Source of the DNA: Streptomyces sp. AC558_RSS880
GTDB lineage: Bacteria > Actinomycetota > Actinomycetes > Streptomycetales > Streptomycetaceae
Assembly: GCF_019049255.1 (NCBI RefSeq)
Contig: NZ_JAGMUJ010000150.1
Coordinates: 124,001-188,000 of the forward strand
Direction of reading: 5' to 3'
DNA length: 64,000 nt
Part shown: piece after piece, positions 1 to 8,188 of the stretch
How the letters are laid out: each line of letters opens with the position of its first letter
Position numbering within the stretch: position 1 is the stretch's first letter
The notes under the pieces: model-generated
Database searches by the model: none
Told to the model about the DNA's origin: nothing
The model's input: only the letters and a program-made list of their open reading frames with translations
Program-made: the position numbers and the translations under genes

Positions 1-296
1 CCGATCCGCTCGGGCAGCGCCAGGTAACCCCGCCCGTGCACATAGGAGTTGCCGCCCCAGAAGTTCTGCCCGGACAGGTGGCTGGCCGTCATCTGCAGCC
101 CTTTGTGCCAGCGGTGGTCGTTGGGCCGGTACCCGGTCACCGTGTGCCCGGCGAGCGTGCGCACCGGATGGGCGTACGGCTTGCGGGACTCGAACGGCTC
201 GGGGTCGGGCCGGTAGACGTAGCGGAGGATCTCGGTGCCGCCCGGTGCCGTCACCGTGACGGACTCGCCGTGACGGTGGGTGACGCGGATGCTCAT
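1..296 (-). CDS. PmoA-like (DUF6807) family protein, 3' end outside window
   Basis: The first 98 codons of a minus-strand gene. The start reads MSIRVTHRHGESVTV, followed by ILRYVYRPDPEPFESRKPYAHP and then NDHRWHKGLQ and NFWGGNSYV. This is the pattern of the DUF6807 'methane oxygenase PmoA' family that travels with sugar-dehydrogenase-like oxidoreductases; the family's enzymatic role is not established. Its ATG (294-296) overlaps the TGA of the upstream oxidoreductase (293-295) as ATGA, so the two are translationally coupled in one operon. The operon is probably controlled from the AAGCGCTT palindrome at 1455-1466. The family call rests on recalled motifs and only part of the protein. Confidence 0.75.
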   Translation of the reverse strand, partial: MSIRVTHRHGESVTVTAPGGTEILRYVYRPDPEPFESRKPYAHPVRTLAGHTVTGYRPNDHRWHKGLQMTASHLSGQNFWGGNSYVHGRGYLALPERI

Positions 297-1408
297 GCGC
301 GCTCCTCGGTCGCCCAGTCGAGCCGGCCGCCGTGCATGGCCGCGTGGAAGGGGTCGCCGGGCGTGATCTCGCCGGCCCGCACCGGTCGCCCGGTGAACGC
401 GGCCTTGTACAGCGCGGCGGCGAACTCCAGGGTGCCGCGCGCCTCCTGGCCGCTGCCCGGTGGCCGCACCCCCGCGTCGTAGGCGTCGAGCAGGGTCTTC
501 AGCTGGGCCGTGTGCGAGCTGGGGACGTCGAGCGCCGGAGCGCGCCAGGCGGCGGCCCGCTCGGCGGGGACGTGCCGGGCCGGGGTGTAGGTCCAGTCGT
601 CGTTGCCGTGCCCGTAGAGGTGGGTGAGTTCGACCGTGGCGTCGGCGCAGTCGACGCGGACGCGGCTCACCTCGTCCGGGGAGAGCACGCTGTTGACGAC
701 GGTCGCGAGCGCGCCGCCACGGAAGCGGACCAGGGCGGTGGAGACGTCCTCGCTCTCGGTGTCGTGGACGAGGCGCGCCGCCATGGCCCGTATCTCCTCC
801 CACTCGCCGAGCAGGTGCAGCAGCAGGTCGTACTGGTGGATGCCGTGCCCCATGGTGGGTCCGCCGCCCTCGGTGGCCCAGCGTCCGCGCCAGGGCACGG
901 AGTAGTACGCGGCGTCCCGGTGCCAGGTGGTCTGGCAGTGCGCGACCAGCGGGGCGCCCAGTTCACCGCTGCGGATCAGCTCGCGGGCGTGGGCGGCGCC
1001 GGAGCCGTAGCGGTGCTGGAAGACCACGGACGCGTACGCCCCGGACGCCTCCTCGGCGGCCGCGATGTCGTCGTACTCGGCGAGCGACAGGCACAGCGGC
1101 TTCTCGCACAGCACCCACGCGCCGGCCTTGAGGGCGGCCACCGTCTGCTCCCGGTGGAGCGAGGGCGGGGTCCCGATCAGCACCAGGTCCGGCCGTACGG
1201 CGTCCAGCATCGCGCTCATCGAGGTGAACCCGGCGACCTGCTCCCCCGCGGAGGCGCGGAAGGCGTCGAGCCGGCCCTGGTCCACGTCGACGGCGGCGAC
1301 CAGTTCGGTGCGGTCGGCGTGGGCGCGCAGCGCGGGCAGATGGCCGCCGCTGACGATGGCGCCGGTGCCGACGACGGCGACACGGCGGCGGACGGGGGAC
1401 AAGGACAT
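293..1408 (-). CDS. Gfo/Idh/MocA family NAD(P)-dependent oxidoreductase
   Basis: A 371-residue protein with an N-terminal Rossmann fold (VAVVGTGAIVSGGHLPAL, residues about 9-27), the family signature EKPLCLSLAEYD near residue 100, and a C-terminal alpha/beta substrate domain. Family members oxidise or isomerise sugars, inositols and sugar acids. The substrate cannot be read from sequence. It is the first gene of an operon with the PmoA-like gene (4-base overlap). A 12-bp palindrome GAAAGCGCTTTC sits 47 bp upstream of the ATG, which suggests a LacI-type repressor and a plant-sugar inducer. The ATG at 1408 is followed by MSLSPVRRRVAVVG, a normal family N-terminus. Confidence 0.9.
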   Translation of the reverse strand: MSLSPVRRRVAVVGTGAIVSGGHLPALRAHADRTELVAAVDVDQGRLDAFRASAGEQVAGFTSMSAMLDAVRPDLVLIGTPPSLHREQTVAALKAGAWVLCEKPLCLSLAEYDDIAAAEEASGAYASVVFQHRYGSGAAHARELIRSGELGAPLVAHCQTTWHRDAAYYSVPWRGRWATEGGGPTMGHGIHQYDLLLHLLGEWEEIRAMAARLVHDTESEDVSTALVRFRGGALATVVNSVLSPDEVSRVRVDCADATVELTHLYGHGNDDWTYTPARHVPAERAAAWRAPALDVPSSHTAQLKTLLDAYDAGVRPPGSGQEARGTLEFAAALYKAAFTGRPVRAGEITPGDPFHAAMHGGRLDWATEERA

Positions 1409-1454
1409 GCGGCGCTCCTCGGAACGACGACGACGGCAGGCCGGGCAGCGTTCA

Positions 1455-1466
1455 GAAAGCGCTTTC
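1455..1466. promoter_or_regulatory. LacI-type operator palindrome GAAAGCGCTTTC
   Basis: A perfect 12-bp palindrome located between the end of the response regulator gene and the start of the Gfo/Idh operon, 47 bp from that ATG. CG-centred palindromes of this kind are typical LacI-family operators. The same AGAAAGCGCTT core followed by three Cs two bases later recurs upstream of the pectate lyase at about 59104. Confidence 0.7.
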
Positions 1467-1549
1467 CCTCACAGTCGACCCTAGGCCCGCGCGCAGGCAG
1501 CGACAACCCCGTGTCCCGATTTCGGGATCATCGGAAGCCCGCGGCTCCC

Positions 1550-2305
1550 CTACGCCCGCGCCCCGCCCTCCGAGCGCAGCCCTCCGCCCTGCCCCAGCAA
1601 CCGGTACCGCCGCTCGGGCCGCCCCGTCGCCCCGTACCGCAACGACACCTCCACGGCGCCCACGGTGTGGAAGTACTCCAGATACCGGCGGGCGCTGACC
1701 CGCGAGACCCCGGTCAGAGCCGCGCACTCGGTGGCCGACAGGGTGCCGTCGGTCTCGCGCAGGGTGCGCTCGACCAGCCCCGCGGTCTCCGCGCTCATGC
1801 CCTTGGGCAGCACCGGGGCCGCCGGCCCCGCCACCCCGGCCAGCACCCGGTCGACGTCCGCCTGACCGCGGACCACCGTGTCGAGCAGCCGGCCGCGCCG
1901 GCCGGCGTAACGCTCCAGGCGCCCGCGCAGGTCCTCGAAGTCGAACGGCTTGAGCAGATAGTCGACGACCCCGTGCCGGACCGCGCCGCGCACCGCGTCC
2001 GCCTCCCGGGCGGCGCTGATGACCATCACGTCACAGTCGTGCCCGGCGGTCCGCAGCCGAGGAATGACGTCGAGACCGAAGAGGTCGGGCAGGTACAGAT
2101 CGAGCAGCACCAGATCGGGACGGAGTTCGTCCACGGCGGCGATGGCCTGCTCACCGGTCCCGGCGACACCGACGACCCGGAACACGTCGAGGCGTTCGAC
2201 GTAGGCGCGGTGCACCCGGGCCACCCGGAAGTCGTCGTCGACCACGAGTACGTCGATCGCGTCGACGGCCGCGGGCGCGGACCGCCCGTCCGTCGTGCTG
2301 CTCAT
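1550..2305 (-). CDS. DctR/CitB-type two-component response regulator
   Basis: 251 residues. The N-terminal receiver has the acidic pocket VVDDD and the phospho-acceptor in LVLLDLYLPD, with a T/S in VMVISA and K in LLKPFDF. The C-terminal half (TLRETDGTLSATECAALTGVSRVSARRYLEYF) is the winged/HTH output of the DctR/CitB group that controls organic-acid uptake. The ATG at 2305 is chosen because a GAAGGAG ribosome site precedes it; upstream codons do not look coding. It is divergent from tctCBA, its likely target. The partner histidine kinase normally encoded next to such regulators is absent here. Confidence 0.88.
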   Translation of the reverse strand: MSSTTDGRSAPAAVDAIDVLVVDDDFRVARVHRAYVERLDVFRVVGVAGTGEQAIAAVDELRPDLVLLDLYLPDLFGLDVIPRLRTAGHDCDVMVISAAREADAVRGAVRHGVVDYLLKPFDFEDLRGRLERYAGRRGRLLDTVVRGQADVDRVLAGVAGPAAPVLPKGMSAETAGLVERTLRETDGTLSATECAALTGVSRVSARRYLEYFHTVGAVEVSLRYGATGRPERRYRLLGQGGGLRSEGGARA

Positions 2306-2602
2306 CGGTTCCGCTCCTTCCGCCACCGCGTCGGTGAGGTGGCCGCGGCCACCGGGGCGGCGGCCGTCACATCCGGCGGCCACGACGCAGCGCCGCGCGG
2401 GCGCCGGAACCGTCCATCATGGCCCTCACCTGCGGCCGGGGAAAGAGACGTGCACCACTGACGGCCTCCCGCTGACGCAATGACCACAACCTCCATTGGT
2501 TCCGCAAGCGCGACAGCCCGGCGGCGCGCGGGCACCATGTGGCCCGCGTCACCCTCCCCCCACAGGGCATGGCGTGATCTCCAGACGACCGACCGACAGG
2601 TG

Positions 2603-3595
2603 GTGGCACTCGTGCGCCTGCGCACACCCCTCGCCCTGCTCGGGGCCGCCGTGCTCGTACTCGTGGGCCCGCCGCTGCTCACGACCGGCAGCGGCACCGA
2701 GACCGGCACGCAGATCCCGGGTCTGCGCTTCATGGTTCCCAACTCGCCCGGCGGCGGCTACGACATCACGGCCCGTACGGCCGCGAAGAACGCCGAGGAC
2801 GCCGGGCTCACCCACACCATCGAGGTGTTCAACCTGCCCGGCGCCGGCGGCACCGTCGGATTGAGCCGGCTGGTGAGCGAGCACGGCAACGGCAAGCTCG
2901 CCATGTCGATGGGCCTGGGCGTGGTCGGCGCCGTCCGCTCCAACGACGCGCCGAAGACCCTGGCGGACACCACCCCGATCGCCCGGCTCACCGAGGAGCA
3001 GGACGTCGTCGTGGTCGCCAAGGACTCTCCGTACAGGACGATCGACGATCTGATCGGCGCCTGGAAGGAGAACCCCGGCAAGCTCCCGGTGGGCGGCGGG
3101 TCCTCCCCCGGCGGGCCCGACCACCTCGCGCCGATGCTGATGGCGCGGGCCGCCGGGATCCCCCCGAAGCAGGTCAACTACATCCCCTTCGACGGCGGCG
3201 GCGAACTGCTCGCCTCGATCCTCGGCAACAAGGTGGCCTTCGGCGTCTCCGGCGTCGGCGAGTACCTCGACCAGATCAAGTCCGGTGAGCTGCGCCTGCT
3301 CGCGGTCACCGGCCCGGAGCGGGTCGACGGCCTCGACGCGCCCACGCTCGAGGAGGCGGGCTACGACGTGAGTTTCACCAACTGGCGCGGCATCGTCGCC
3401 CCGCCCGGCCTCACCGACGCCGAGCGCGACAAGCTCGTCCGCCTGGTGCGGGAGCTGCACGACTCGAAGGAGTGGCGGGAGTCGATGCGGCGCAACGGCT
3501 GGGACGACGCCTTCCTGACCGGCGAGGAGTTCGGCGCGTTCCTGGACTCCGAGGACAAGCGCGTGGTCTCGGTGCTGAAGGAGCTCGGACTGTGA
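2603..3595 (+). CDS. tctC: Tripartite tricarboxylate transporter substrate-binding protein
   Basis: About 330 residues: a signal-peptide-like N-terminus (RTPLALLGAAVLVLVG) followed by the TctC/Bug fold: FMVPNSPGGGYDITART, then GAGGTVGLSRLV, FDGGGELLASILG and GVSGVGEYLDQI. It captures citrate-like carboxylates outside the membrane and hands them to TctAB. The start is uncertain: GTG codons at 2600, 2603 and 2612 are possible, and the longer in-frame extension to 2480 lacks coding character. tctB overlaps its stop codon by 4 bases. The divergent response regulator is the likely regulator. Confidence 0.87.
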   Translation: MALVRLRTPLALLGAAVLVLVGPPLLTTGSGTETGTQIPGLRFMVPNSPGGGYDITARTAAKNAEDAGLTHTIEVFNLPGAGGTVGLSRLVSEHGNGKLAMSMGLGVVGAVRSNDAPKTLADTTPIARLTEEQDVVVVAKDSPYRTIDDLIGAWKENPGKLPVGGGSSPGGPDHLAPMLMARAAGIPPKQVNYIPFDGGGELLASILGNKVAFGVSGVGEYLDQIKSGELRLLAVTGPERVDGLDAPTLEEAGYDVSFTNWRGIVAPPGLTDAERDKLVRLVRELHDSKEWRESMRRNGWDDAFLTGEEFGAFLDSEDKRVVSVLKELGL

Positions 3596-4131
3596 CGACC
3601 TCGACCACCGACACGTCGCCGGCGCCCGCCGCCGGACGGCGCTCCTGGCTCCGCGACCACTCCGAACTCGGCGTCTGCGTACTGCTGCTGGCCCTCGGCG
3701 TGCTCGTCCTGACCGACGCGCTCACCATGGACGTCGACATCGCCCAGCGCGGGCCCGTCGGCCCGAAGACCGTGCCGGTCGTGGTCGGGATCGGGCTGCT
3801 CGTCGTGGCCGCCCTGCTCGCCGTCGACGTGCTGCGCGGCGGCCGGGGGCAGGCCGAGTCCGGCGAGGACGTCGACCTGTCCGAACCCGCCGACTGGCGC
3901 ACGGTGCTGCTGCTGACGGGAGTGTTCCTCGGCGCCGCCGTCCTCATCGAGCCGCTCGGCTTCCCCGTCGCGGGCGCCCTGCTCTTCTGGGGCGCGGCCT
4001 TCGCGCTCGGCAGCCGCAGGCCCGACCGCGATCCGCTGATCGCGGCGGTGGTCTCCTTCGTCACCTACGCCGTGTTCAACAACCTGCTCGGAGTGCCGCT
4101 GCCCGGCGGTCCGCTGATGGGAGTGCTGTGA
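3592..4131 (+). CDS. tctB: Tripartite tricarboxylate transporter small membrane subunit
   Basis: 179 residues with four predicted membrane helices (ELGVCVLLLALGVLVLTDAL, a second near residue 60, then LLTGVFLGAAVLIEPLGF and the segment ending in FNNLLG). This matches the TctB family, which pairs with the large TctA channel. The GTG at 3592 overlaps the tctC stop codon (GTGA), giving translational coupling. tctA starts 2 bases after the tctB stop. Confidence 0.9.
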   Translation: MTTSTTDTSPAPAAGRRSWLRDHSELGVCVLLLALGVLVLTDALTMDVDIAQRGPVGPKTVPVVVGIGLLVVAALLAVDVLRGGRGQAESGEDVDLSEPADWRTVLLLTGVFLGAAVLIEPLGFPVAGALLFWGAAFALGSRRPDRDPLIAAVVSFVTYAVFNNLLGVPLPGGPLMGVL

Positions 4132-4132
4132 C

Positions 4133-5626
4133 ATGAACGCCTTCAACTCCCTCATGGACGGCTTCGGTACCGCCCTCACCCCGCTCAACCTGCTGTGGGC
4201 GGCCGTGGGCGTGCTGCTCGGCACGGCGATCGGCGTGCTGCCCGGCATCGGCCCGGCGATGGCGGTGGCGCTGCTGCTGCCGGTGACGTACGGGCTCGAT
4301 CCGGTCGGCGCGTTCATCATGTTCGCCGGGATCTACTACGGCGCGATGTTCGGCGGTTCGACCACCTCCATCCTGCTGAACACGCCCGGGGAGAGCGCGG
4401 CCGTGGTCGCGGCCATGGAGGGCAACCCCATGGCCAAGTCGGGGCGCGGTGCCCAGGCCCTCGCGGCCGCCGCGATCGGGCACTTCGCGGGCGGCATGGT
4501 CGGCACGGTCCTGCTGGTGGCGCTGGCTCCGACGGTCGCGGACCTGGCGGTGGACATCGGCGCGCCGGACTACTTCGCCATCATGGTGCTGGCGTTCATC
4601 GCCGTGACGTCGGTGCTGGGTTCGTCCCGGGTCCGGGGCATGGCCTCGCTGCTGATCGGTCTGACGATCGGCCTGGTGGGCCTGGACCAGATGACCGGCC
4701 AGCAGCGGCTGACCTTCGGCTCGCTGCAACTCGCCGACGGCATCGACGTGGTGATCGTCGCGGTGGGCCTGTTCGCCATCGGCGAGGCGCTGTGGGTCGC
4801 CGCGCATCTGCGGCGCAGGCCGCCGGAGCCGATCCCGGTGGGCCGGCCGTGGCTGGGCCGCGCGGATGTGCGGCGCACCTGGAAGTCCTGGGCGCGCGGT
4901 CCGTTCATCGGCTTCCCGTTCGGCGCGATCCCGGCGGGCGGCGCGGAGATCCCGACCTTCCTGTCGTACGTCACCGAGAAGCGGCTGTCGAAGCACAAGG
5001 ACGAGTGGGGCAAGGGCGCCATCGAGGGCGTCGCGGGCCCGGAGTCGGCCGCGTCGGCCTCGGCGGCGGGCACGCTGGTGTCGATGCTGACCCTGGGCCT
5101 GCCGACCACGGCGGTCGCGGCGGTGATGCTGGCCGCGTTCCAGCAGTACGGCATCCAGCCCGGCCCGCTGCTGTTCGAACGCGAACCCGACCTGGTGTGG
5201 GGCCTGATCGCCTCGCTCTTCGTCGGCATGGTGCTGCTGCTCGCCCTCAACCTGCCGCTGGCGCCGGTGTGGGCGAAGCTGCTGCGCATCCCGCGGCCGT
5301 ACCTCTACGCCGGGATCATGTTCTTCGCGGCGGTGGGCGCGTACGCGGTCGGCGGTGAGGTGATCGACCTGGTACTGCTGCTGATCATCGGCCTGATCGG
5401 CTTCGGCATGCGGAGGTACGGGCTGCCGGTGCTGCCCGCTGTCATCGGCGTCATTCTCGGCCCGGCCGCCGAACAGCAGCTGCGTCGCGCCCTGCAGATC
5501 AGCGACGGCAGCGTCACGGGTCTGGTCGACACGCCGTTCTCGGTGGTGGTCTACGCGGTGGTCGTCCTGCTGCTGGCCTGGCCGCTGGTGCGCAAGGCGC
5601 TGCCCCGGAAGGGCGCCGGGGCCTGA
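4133..5626 (+). CDS. tctA: Tripartite tricarboxylate transporter large permease
   Basis: 497 residues and about 12 membrane segments, the usual TctA size. Recognisable blocks are GVLPGIGPAMAVALLLPVTY, GIYYGAMFGGSTTSILLNTPG and the second-half repeat GPESAASASAAGTLVSMLTLGLP. It forms the sodium- or proton-coupled channel of the TctABC importer. It is the last gene of the operon; a GC-rich hairpin at 5640-5679 follows. Confidence 0.95.
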   Translation: MNAFNSLMDGFGTALTPLNLLWAAVGVLLGTAIGVLPGIGPAMAVALLLPVTYGLDPVGAFIMFAGIYYGAMFGGSTTSILLNTPGESAAVVAAMEGNPMAKSGRGAQALAAAAIGHFAGGMVGTVLLVALAPTVADLAVDIGAPDYFAIMVLAFIAVTSVLGSSRVRGMASLLIGLTIGLVGLDQMTGQQRLTFGSLQLADGIDVVIVAVGLFAIGEALWVAAHLRRRPPEPIPVGRPWLGRADVRRTWKSWARGPFIGFPFGAIPAGGAEIPTFLSYVTEKRLSKHKDEWGKGAIEGVAGPESAASASAAGTLVSMLTLGLPTTAVAAVMLAAFQQYGIQPGPLLFEREPDLVWGLIASLFVGMVLLLALNLPLAPVWAKLLRIPRPYLYAGIMFFAAVGAYAVGGEVIDLVLLLIIGLIGFGMRRYGLPVLPAVIGVILGPAAEQQLRRALQISDGSVTGLVDTPFSVVVYAVVVLLLAWPLVRKALPRKGAGA

Positions 5627-5639
5627 TCGCTCGCGGGTT

Positions 5640-5679
5640 CCTCCCCGCGGGGCGTGCGTGCCCCGACGGCGCGGGGAGG
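5640..5679 (+). terminator. Hairpin terminator after tctA
   Basis: Ten-base arms CCTCCCCGCG (5640-5649) and CGCGGGGAGG (5670-5679) enclose a second small GGGGC/GCCCC hairpin. It begins 14 bp after the tctA stop codon. There is no T-tract, as is usual in Streptomyces. Confidence 0.65.
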
Positions 5680-5820
5680 GATCACGCCGGCCGGTGCGTC
5701 CGCCGTCCGCCGGATCCACCCACGGCAGGGGACGCGCGACCGCGGCCCTCGAGGACGCGTCCGACCCGCAGGCGGCGTCGCCGCTCAGCGGCCTCGGGTA
5801 CCGGGGCGCTCGGCGCGCCG

Positions 5821-5876
5821 CCGGTCACGCAACGCCGGTCACGCGCCGCCGGTCACGCAACGCCGGTCACGCACCG
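5821..5876. repeat. Four tandem 14-bp repeats in the tctA-peroxidase gap
   Basis: The decamer CCGGTCACGC occurs at 5821, 5835, 5849 and 5863, exactly 14 bp apart. The four-base linkers alternate AACG, GCCG, AACG, ACCG. The whole gap 5627-6035 (409 bp) holds the tctA terminator and this repeat and no gene that I can support. Confidence 0.85.
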
Positions 5877-6035
5877 TGGTGGCTCGTCCGCGCCGTTGCC
5901 GCACGCACTCCGGGCGGCAACGGCGCCTCGGCCGCGGTGGGCATCGGGCACACCGCGGTCCGGCCGTCCCGGCCACGCCGCCCGCCGCGGCGAGCCGGGG
6001 TTCCCGCTCCTCGCGGGACCTGTCCGTCCGCCGTG

Positions 6036-7877
6036 TCAGGTACCCGCCCCCGTGGCGGTGTGCCACGGCACGAAGGCGTTCGTCAGACCCGCGAGGGCCG
6101 GGCGCAGCTCCGGGTGGTGGCGCAGCAGCACCGTGCTCATGCTGTTGTCGTCGATCCAGGCCAGGCCGGCCTGGGAATACACCTCGGGGGTGTAGTGGTC
6201 GGTGAAGAAGCGGTCGCTGTTCAGCCGGCGCGAGGCCATCAGGACGAAGACGCGGAACGCCGTGTCGCTGAACGCGAACCCGGCCGGCAGCCTCTCCGCG
6301 TACAGCCCGACCATGAGGTCGACCTTCTCGATGTCGCCGTCGTAGAGCCGCTCGATCTGCTCCGCCCACGCCGGGTCGTCCGTCAGCTCGGCGAAGCTCG
6401 CCGCGGGCCGCAGCCGCAGCAGCCGCCGGAACTCGTTGTACCGGGGGACGCCCAGCTCGCGGGAGCGCAGGATGTCCGTGGCGGCGAGGTCCTGCAGATG
6501 CCCGTCCGGACGCTCGAACTCCTGCAGGAACCTGGGGAAGTTGTGCAGGGTGACCAGTCCCGGGTGGAGCGTGCCGAAGCTGTAGAGCAGGTCGGCCGTC
6601 CCGGTGGCCCGCAGGACCTCCAGCGCGCCGGGCCCCGAGATGTCGCGGAGGCTGCAGTGCCGCAGGGTCCGGTCGTCGGTCACGGAACGCAGATGCCACG
6701 CGTCACGGATGAGCGGGTGCATCCGGTAGACGGCGACGAACTCCTCGGTGAGGGAGTACGGGACGCCGTAGTGGTCACGGGCGCCACCGGGGATGCCGCT
6801 GACGGCCTCGCTGCGGCTGATCCGGCCGAACAGGTCGTGCACGCGTTCGCCCGCGAGGCCCCACCAGTTGGCCCGCAGCGCCTTGACGGTCGTGGGGTGG
6901 CTGATCACCGCCGGCGTCCACTCCACGGTGTGGATCTTGGCGAGGAGGGCCGCGTTGACCAACCGGGCACGCTGGAACAGCTCCTCGTCGGCCCACGACG
7001 GGTACGCGTCGTGCAGGTGGTCGCAGATCGCGTTGTGCTCCCGGGCGAACAGGTCCTGCATCATCGCGAGTCCCAGCCAGAACCCGGGCACGCGGGAGAA
7101 GTCCGTGGGCGACGGCGACCGCTCGTCGTCCCACAGCCGGATCCTGCCCCTCTCACCGGTGCGCGTCAGCCGCTGTGCGGTCTCGTCCGTCCCGTAGATC
7201 TGTGAGGCGTCCCACCAGTGGGAGGAGACGTTGACACGGGTGTCGGGCGTCCCTGCGGGTGCCCGCGGGTCCCGGGTCGGGTCGTCCGGCGTCCGCATGA
7301 TCCGCATGGGCCGTTCCGGCCAGGGATCGTCGTCCACGAGCGGCACTTCCCAGGGCCGTTCCGTGGGACTCGTCCCGTGGCTGAACCAGTCACGGACCAT
7401 GAACTGGAGCCAGGCGGCGACCAGCGAGTTGACCGACTCGGCCGGGATCAACGCGTCGCGGGTGAGCAGGGCGCGGCTGACCTCGCGGGGAGTCGGCCGG
7501 GACAGCACGTCCTCGGGAGTGGCCGGGCCGATCCTGTCCAGTGGGATGTTCCGGCCGAAACGGGTGCCCGCCATGCCCATGCGCGGCTCGTCGAGGTCGT
7601 TGTGACTGCCGTCGGCGGTCCGGTTGACCCGGTGGCTCCCGGACGGCGGCCCGACGTCGGGCGGATTCACCGAGGGCAGGGAGCCGGTGTCGTGGAGGTT
7701 CTCCTGCCGGAGCCTGACACGCAGTCCCAGGAGAGTCAGCAGACCCGGCAGGACGGGCAGCCGGTCCCAGCCGATGCGCCGGTCGACGTACTCGGCACCG
7801 CCGGTGACGATCCGCCAGAAGAGGGACGTACGGTATCCGGCCGTGGAAGGCCGTCCGGCGCGTCGCTGCTCGGTCAT
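6036..7877 (-). CDS. Animal-type haem peroxidase / fatty-acid dioxygenase-like protein
   Basis: 613 residues of the peroxidase-cyclooxygenase superfamily. The putative distal haem histidine is His167 in DWFSHG, the conserved DASQIYG is at residues 223-229, and the proximal haem ligand is His281 in FAREHNAICDHL. Family members oxidise fatty acids or halides with peroxide or oxygen; the substrate here is unknown. No cleavable signal peptide is visible. The ATG at 7877 is chosen for its AAGGAG site; upstream codons run back without a start into non-coding sequence. It is divergent from the metallopeptidase at 8189, with a shared 311-bp control region. Confidence 0.85.
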   Translation of the reverse strand: MTEQRRAGRPSTAGYRTSLFWRIVTGGAEYVDRRIGWDRLPVLPGLLTLLGLRVRLRQENLHDTGSLPSVNPPDVGPPSGSHRVNRTADGSHNDLDEPRMGMAGTRFGRNIPLDRIGPATPEDVLSRPTPREVSRALLTRDALIPAESVNSLVAAWLQFMVRDWFSHGTSPTERPWEVPLVDDDPWPERPMRIMRTPDDPTRDPRAPAGTPDTRVNVSSHWWDASQIYGTDETAQRLTRTGERGRIRLWDDERSPSPTDFSRVPGFWLGLAMMQDLFAREHNAICDHLHDAYPSWADEELFQRARLVNAALLAKIHTVEWTPAVISHPTTVKALRANWWGLAGERVHDLFGRISRSEAVSGIPGGARDHYGVPYSLTEEFVAVYRMHPLIRDAWHLRSVTDDRTLRHCSLRDISGPGALEVLRATGTADLLYSFGTLHPGLVTLHNFPRFLQEFERPDGHLQDLAATDILRSRELGVPRYNEFRRLLRLRPAASFAELTDDPAWAEQIERLYDGDIEKVDLMVGLYAERLPAGFAFSDTAFRVFVLMASRRLNSDRFFTDHYTPEVYSQAGLAWIDDNSMSTVLLRHHPELRPALAGLTNAFVPWHTATGAGT

Positions 7878-8188
7878 CGCGGTACTCCTTGCTCCGCCGC
7901 CCTTCCGTCGCCACCCCATGGGGCAGTGGGCGCGGGAGGTTCCGGCGGCGGACACCGTGTCGGCGGCCGGGACGGCGGTGGTCGGCTCACGGCCGGAATC
8001 GGGGTGCCGGCTGAGCGGGACCGGGAAAGGGGAGTTTCCGACATGCCCCGCGATCCATGCTAGGAGGGGCCTCGCCCACCTGCACGTCGAGGACGGCGGC
8101 GTGACCGGCCGGCGCGCGCCACCCACCCGATCGGCCTAGTGTGGACGGAGGGGGTGACTCACCGTGGGGCCGACACGAGGAGAGCACG
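7878..8188. other. Divergent control region between peroxidase and metallopeptidase
   Basis: 311 bp with no supportable gene. It must contain the promoters for both flanking genes. I could not pick out a convincing operator. Confidence 0.5.

Noticed and set aside
332..2461. A 709-codon open frame on the plus strand
   Set aside because: It runs opposite to the Gfo/Idh and response regulator genes, has no recognisable domain and its composition (Gly, Arg, Val, Gln-rich) is the usual antisense shadow in high-GC DNA.
4076..5719. A 547-codon open frame on the minus strand over tctA
   Set aside because: Antisense shadow of a transporter gene; Arg/Gln/His-rich with no domain.
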